Assembly: GCF_036346295.1 (NCBI RefSeq)
Contig: NZ_CP107819.1
Location: 4,030,001-4,094,000 of the forward strand
Direction of reading: 5' to 3'
DNA: 64,000 bases
From: Streptomyces sp. NBC_00536
Lineage (GTDB): Bacteria > Actinomycetota > Actinomycetes > Streptomycetales > Streptomycetaceae
Shown one piece after another: positions 59,988 to 64,000 of this stretch. The position numbers and the translations under genes are program-made. Under the pieces are notes generated by a model. The model was not told where the DNA came from. It saw only the letters and a program-made list of their open reading frames with translations, and searched no databases. How positions within the stretch are numbered: the first letter of the stretch is position 1; each line of letters starts with the position of its first letter.

Positions 59988-62900
59988 TACTTGGGGATCT
60001 CCACGGGAGGGCCGACTGGGATGAGCCGGGCGCGGTCTTCGTAGTTCAGGATTTCCAGCTGGCTGACCCCGCCGGGCAGATGACCCAGCTTCGGGTCCGT
60101 CTGGGGCCCGATGATGCTCTCCTGGATCCGGATGGGGTCGCCGGTGTCCGGGAACCGGTACCGCTGGAGCATCGAGACGTCGTCCTTCCAGTCGGTGCGG
60201 ATGGCCAGCTGGTCACGGACGTACTGCTGGTTGGGCACGCCTTCGAACGTACCGAAACCGCCGGGGCTGGTGGCCGGCTGGCCCTTGGACAGCACCATGT
60301 TGAACTCCTCGCCCGGCTGCGCCAGGCGTGAGGTGATCGGCGTCCCGTACATGTTCGGGGGTTCCCGCTCGGCCTTGGGCAGCGCCAGCTGCTCCTTGCC
60401 CGCCGCCGGGCAGCCGCTCAGGCCCAGCGGGTCGGCCCACAGCAGCGGGTTGGCGACGTACGCGACCGGGTTGGAGGACGGTGTCAGGCCCAGCGGGTCG
60501 GAGGTCAGATAGCGGGCGGTCTCCGGGTCGTAGGTCCGGAAGTGGTTGTGGTGGAGGCCGGTCTCCGGGTCGTGGTACTGGCCGGGGAAGCGCAGTGGTG
60601 TCCAGGCCGTCGCGTCGCGGTTCCAGCTCGTCGCGCCCCACACGGTGGAGCGGGTGCGCCAGGCGAGGGCGCCCCGTTCGTCGATCATCTCCGTCGGGGT
60701 GCCGACGAGGTCGGTGACGATCGCGAAGAACCGGCTGTCGATCTCCGTCTGTGACGGCTCGCCGGACGCGGACGCGGCCGCGGGCCGGATGGACTCGACC
60801 TGGGTCAGCGGGTGCAGACCCGCGTGCGTCCAGCTGAGCGTGACCTCGTGCGGGCTGTCCCGCAGGCGGGTCGTCTGCTCGGCCAGGGTCGTCCCGTCCC
60901 AGGTGAAGAGGGTCTCCTCGACGACCTGCAACTCGACGGTCTCCGGGGGTGTTTCACGTGAAACACCGGCTGGAAGGAGCGTTTCACGTGAAACATCGGC
61001 CGGGACGGGTGTTTCACGTGAAACAACCGCCGGGGCGAGCCGCTGTTTGGCGATGCGGCGCCCCAGCCCGTCGTACCGGTAGCGCCAGCGGGTTCCGTCC
61101 GGGGTGGTCACCCCGGTCAGCCGGTCGTCCGCGTCCCAGACGTAGTGCCAGGTGTCGGGCTTGCGGGAGAGCCGGGTCTTCTGCCGCAGGACCACCCGCC
61201 CCTGGGCGTCGTGCTCGTAGCGGATCCGGCCCGCGCGGGTGATCCGGGTCCCGGTGTACTCGCGCTCGCCGATGGCATCCGCACCCGGGTGGGCCTGGGG
61301 CCAGTCGGCGGACGTCTGGTTGCCCGCCTCGTCGTAGGCGTAGCGCTCCGACCAGGAGGCGGCGTCCACCCCGGTGATCCGGGAGGCGGCGTCCAGGGTG
61401 AAGCGGCGCGGGCCGGTGCTCTCGTCGTCGATCTCCAGCAGGTTGCCGTCGGCCCGGTAGGTGTAGCCGCGGCGTTGCAGGGTCCGCTGGTCCGAGCCGG
61501 TGATGTGCCGGGTGGTGAGCCGCCCCAGGGCGTCGAAGGTGTGGTGCAGGACCGCGCTGTCCCCGATGTGCCGGGTCAGTTCACGGCCCGCGGCGTCCCG
61601 CTCGAAGGTCAGTGTCCGGCCCGAGGCGTTCAGCCCTGTGCAGTGACCGGCCTCGTCATAGGTCCAGCGGGCCGCCGCCCCGCTGGGCGTGGTGCGGGCC
61701 ACCGGGCGGCTCAGCTCGTCGTACGCGTAGCGGACCGCCCGCCCGTCCACGCGTTCCTCGGCCAGTCGCCCGTGCCGGTCTCGGATGCGGACCACGGTGG
61801 TGCCGTCGGCGGAGGTGACCGCCGCGGGCAGGTCGAAGACGTCGTACTCGAAGGTCGTCGTACCGGTCGGGGTGGTCTTGCGGACGATCCGGCCGAGCAC
61901 GTCCCGCTCGTAGGCGATCTCCTCGCCCGCCGCGTTCACGCGGGAGGCGAGCCGGCCGGCCGGGTCGTGGGTGTAGCTCAGGGTCCGGCCGTCGAAGTCC
62001 GTCTCCGAGGTCAGCCGACCCGCCGCGTCGTAGGTGTACTCCCAGGTCAGGCCCTGGGGATTGCGTACGCCGGTCAGCCGCAGCCCCGCGTCATAGGTGT
62101 AGGCGTACCGCACCCCGTCGGGTCCGGTCCGCGCGGCGAGGAGGTCGAAGTGGGTGTACTCGAAGCGGGTCACCCCGCCCGAGGGATCGGTGAAGGCCGT
62201 GCAGTTGCCCTCGCCGTCGTGGACCCAGCGCCGTTCGGCGCCGTCCGGGTCCACCCGGCGGGCGGGTCTGCCCTCGGTGGTCCACTCCATGACGGTGACC
62301 CCGCCGAGCGGGTCGGTGACCTTGACCGGGCGGCCGAAGGCGTCCCGCTCGAAGCGGGTGACGGCGCCCAGCGGATCGGTGAGGGTGAGCGGGAGGCCCG
62401 CCGCGTCGCAGGTGGTGCGGGTGACGGCGCCGAGCGGGTTGGTGACCGCCGTGAGGTGGCCCCGCTCGTCGTACGCGAAGGTGGTCACCGCGCCCGCCGA
62501 GGTGGTGAGCGAGGTGCGGTTGCCGCGGTCGTCGTAGCTCTGGCGGACGACCGTGCCGTCGGCGTTCGCCACCCGGACCGGCAGGCCCAGCCGGTCGTAC
62601 TCGGTGCCGGCCGCGCGGCCGTCGGGGCGGACCGAGCGGGTGATCCGGCCCGCCGCGTCGTACTCCTGGTGGGAGGTCGCGCCGAGGGCGTCCGTGCGGG
62701 AGACCGGGCGTCCCTGCCGGTCGTAGGCGTAGCGGGTGACGGCGCCGAGCGGGTCGATGTCCGCGACCACCCGGCAGTGCTCGTCGATCAGATAGCGGCG
62801 CGTGTCCCCGGCGGCGGTCGTGACGCTGGTGACCCGGAGGCCGGTGGCCGGGTCGGACCCGTCGTAATCGAGGGTGAGGGCGAGGTGCCCGCCGCTGCCG

Positions 62901-64000
62901 CCTTCGGCGACGCAGCGGTCCCGCTCGTCGTAGGCGTAGTCGTAGCGGCTGCCGTTGGTGTCGGTCCAGGAGGTGATCCGGCCGCGCTCGTCGTAGCCGA
63001 ACCGCAGGGGCAGACCGGAGGAGTTGGTGACCTCGGTGAGGTGTCCGCCGGTGTAGCCGTACGCCAGGATCCGCGGGCCGCCGGTCAGGTGCAGGGCGGT
63101 GATCCGGCCCCCGGCCGTCTCGAAGTCCAGGTGGTGGCCACCGCTGTGCGCGATGCCGACCGGGGTGCCCTCGGCGTCGTACTCGAAGGTGATGACATTG
63201 CCGTTGCGGTCCGAGAGCTGCGCGATCGGCGCCAGGCCGTCCCCGTCCGCCGACAGGACGGGCCCGGTGAAGCGGCGGACGTGACCGGTCGCCGGGTCGG
63301 TGAGCGTGTAGTCGCCGTCGGGGGTGCGTTCCAGGGGCCGGGGCGGTCCGGTGGCGGGCAGCACCGGGACACCGGGCGCCGGGTGCGGGTAGGCGATGAC
63401 GAGGCCGTCGTCCGTGACCAGGACGACGCCCTCGGCGTCGATCTCCAGGTGCTGGTCGGCCGTGCTGCTCCACGAGGGACCGAACCAGCGCCCCGCCGTG
63501 TAGCCGGATTCCGCCCGGCGGCCGAACACCAGGGGCAGCGTGCCCGGCAGCACCACATCGGTCTGCGGCAGGTACATCCGCCCGGTGGCGAGGTCCACCG
63601 GGTCGGTGCCGCCGGTGGTCCGCTCCCCGTCCGGGGTCTTGTGCAGGTCCGGTCCGTCGCCGGTGAGCGCCTTGCGGCCGGGGCCCGTCGGGATGTCGTC
63701 CGCGAGCTTGGCGACCGTACCGGCCTTCTTGGCCAGCCCCAGGCCCTTGGTCCCGATGAGTTCCGGGAGCATCTTGCCGATGCCCTCGGAGGGGTCCTTC
63801 ATGAACTGGTCGAGCATCTGCTTGCCCGCGCCCATGGGGTCGTTGGCGGCGGTGACGAGCCCGGCGACGGTCGAGTTCAGGCTGGTCGCGTACTCGGCGG
63901 GGTGCGTGAGGTTGTAGGGGTCCATCGGATTGACCGAGCGGACGAAGTTCAGCAGACCGGCCGTGCCCTTGATGACACCACCGGTCAGGTGCGTCTTGGC
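59987..64000 (-). CDS. RHS-repeat polymorphic toxin, N-terminus beyond window
   Basis: The visible frame runs from the right edge (open, GTAGLLNFVRSVNPMDPYNL) to the TAA at 59987; at least 1337 residues, so an ATG at 63925 is not the true start. DUF6531-like segment (GTDPVDLATGRMYLPQTDVV), then about 35 YD/RHS repeats, the RHS core end (YLTSDPLGLTPSSNPVAYVA, WADPLGLSG), and about 141 variable residues (60412-59990) as the toxin tip. Three in-frame parS sites at 60951-61024 read VSRET. The protein is probably surface-displayed or type VII-exported. Confidence 0.93.
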   Translation of the reverse strand, partial: AKTHLTGGVIKGTAGLLNFVRSVNPMDPYNLTHPAEYATSLNSTVAGLVTAANDPMGAGKQMLDQFMKDPSEGIGKMLPELIGTKGLGLAKKAGTVAKLADDIPTGPGRKALTGDGPDLHKTPDGERTTGGTDPVDLATGRMYLPQTDVVLPGTLPLVFGRRAESGYTAGRWFGPSWSSTADQHLEIDAEGVVLVTDDGLVIAYPHPAPGVPVLPATGPPRPLERTPDGDYTLTDPATGHVRRFTGPVLSADGDGLAPIAQLSDRNGNVITFEYDAEGTPVGIAHSGGHHLDFETAGGRITALHLTGGPRILAYGYTGGHLTEVTNSSGLPLRFGYDERGRITSWTDTNGSRYDYAYDERDRCVAEGGSGGHLALTLDYDGSDPATGLRVTSVTTAAGDTRRYLIDEHCRVVADIDPLGAVTRYAYDRQGRPVSRTDALGATSHQEYDAAGRITRSVRPDGRAAGTEYDRLGLPVRVANADGTVVRQSYDDRGNRTSLTTSAGAVTTFAYDERGHLTAVTNPLGAVTRTTCDAAGLPLTLTDPLGAVTRFERDAFGRPVKVTDPLGGVTVMEWTTEGRPARRVDPDGAERRWVHDGEGNCTAFTDPSGGVTRFEYTHFDLLAARTGPDGVRYAYTYDAGLRLTGVRNPQGLTWEYTYDAAGRLTSETDFDGRTLSYTHDPAGRLASRVNAAGEEIAYERDVLGRIVRKTTPTGTTTFEYDVFDLPAAVTSADGTTVVRIRDRHGRLAEERVDGRAVRYAYDELSRPVARTTPSGAAARWTYDEAGHCTGLNASGRTLTFERDAAGRELTRHIGDSAVLHHTFDALGRLTTRHITGSDQRTLQRRGYTYRADGNLLEIDDESTGPRRFTLDAASRITGVDAASWSERYAYDEAGNQTSADWPQAHPGADAIGEREYTGTRITRAGRIRYEHDAQGRVVLRQKTRLSRKPDTWHYVWDADDRLTGVTTPDGTRWRYRYDGLGRRIAKQRLAPAVVSRETPVPADVSRETLLPAGVSRETPPETVELQVVEETLFTWDGTTLAEQTTRLRDSPHEVTLSWTHAGLHPLTQVESIRPAAASASGEPSQTEIDSRFFAIVTDLVGTPTEMIDERGALAWRTRSTVWGATSWNRDATAWTPLRFPGQYHDPETGLHHNHFRTYDPETARYLTSDPLGLTPSSNPVAYVANPLLWADPLGLSGCPAAGKEQLALPKAEREPPNMYGTPITSRLAQPGEEFNMVLSKGQPATSPGGFGTFEGVPNQQYVRDQLAIRTDWKDDVSMLQRYRFPDTGDPIRIQESIIGPQTDPKLGHLPGGVSQLEILNYEDRARLIPVGPPVEIPK
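60951..61024. other. parS: parS cluster 3 inside the RHS coding sequence: three perfect sites
   Basis: GTTTCACGTGAAAC at 60951-60964, 60981-60994 and 61011-61024, exactly 30 bp apart, all in the RHS reading frame as Val-Ser-Arg-Glu-Thr with Pro/Ala linkers between. All three match the intergenic copies of clusters 1 and 2 base for base. Confidence 0.93.

Noticed and set aside
1..64000. tRNA or rRNA genes and insertion sequences
   Set aside because: I looked for conserved tRNA arm patterns, rRNA core segments, transposase motifs and flanking terminal repeats and saw none I could support.

Overview
The window is chromosomal DNA from a high-GC actinobacterium, almost certainly Streptomyces. The support is very strong GC bias with G/C third codon positions, frequent GTG/TTG starts and ATGA/GTGA coupled overlaps, multiple PP2C phosphatases and RsbW-like ATPases, a WhiJ-like XRE/DUF397 pair, a mycothiol-dependent isomerase family protein, and the 14-bp palindrome GTTTCACGTGAAAC, the Streptomyces ParB-binding parS site. 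Eight perfect parS copies and one degenerate copy lie in three clusters (about 1.1, 18.0 and 61.0 kb). parS sites concentrate around oriC, so this is probably an origin-proximal core region. kdp, aspS and an acyl-CoA dehydrogenase gene also fit an origin-proximal arm as I remember S. coelicolor, but I could not check that. No oriC, dnaA, tRNA, rRNA, IS element or CRISPR array is visible.

Layout. 0-2 kb: 3' part of a nuclease (Mrr-like)-TerD fusion gene, parS cluster 1 and an FMN reductase. 2-6.5 kb: kdpFABC potassium pump operon on the minus strand, preceded by a 27-codon membrane ORF. 6.5-10.7 kb: a stress-type partner-switching set (ANTAR/GAF/PAS/PP2C phosphatase, SigB-family sigma factor, RsbW-like ATPase, STAS antagonist). 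11-16.5 kb: SDR, class III aminotransferase, uricase, then a cobalamin-riboswitch-controlled cbtBA cobalt uptake unit with a degenerate histidine phosphatase. 16.7-18.1 kb: a catalytically dead sortase-like protein, small exported or short ORFs and parS cluster 2. 18.2-25.9 kb: membrane proteins, FUSC transporter, a lipoprotein-histidine kinase pair and a VWA protein with a long Ala/Glu/Pro repeat. 26-32 kb: aspS, a second large PP2C sensor phosphatase, an AI-2E family permease and a pirin.

32.4-34.6 kb looks like a small acquired patch: an AT-richer membrane protein gene, a perfect 25-bp inverted repeat over its start, and two small secreted proteins. 34.7-38 kb holds regulators (ArsR-like, SseB, XRE/DUF397, ATPase). 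38-41 kb is a three-gene coupled operon of NWxG/WXG-like proteins and a lipoprotein. 41-50.6 kb is mainly metabolic (acyl-CoA dehydrogenase, M18 aminopeptidase, thioredoxin-NHL protein, ATP-grasp protein, LURP-one protein, nitrilase-family hydrolase, maleylpyruvate isomerase family). Dispersed intergenic repeats carrying the core GCCGGCGTTTGAGGCG occur at 30.1, 45.4, 50.7-50.9 and 53.1 kb. A GntR/MFS pair follows.

53-64 kb is the most unusual part. A chagasin-type (I42) cysteine-protease inhibitor gene sits directly after a papain-like C1A protease that is fused to six lectin-like repeats. Beyond a Pro-repeat secreted protein come a WXG-like/SseB pair, a GNAT protein, a putative immunity protein and an RHS polymorphic-toxin gene that runs off the right edge. 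Three of the perfect parS sites are embedded in the RHS coding sequence, each reading as VSRET.
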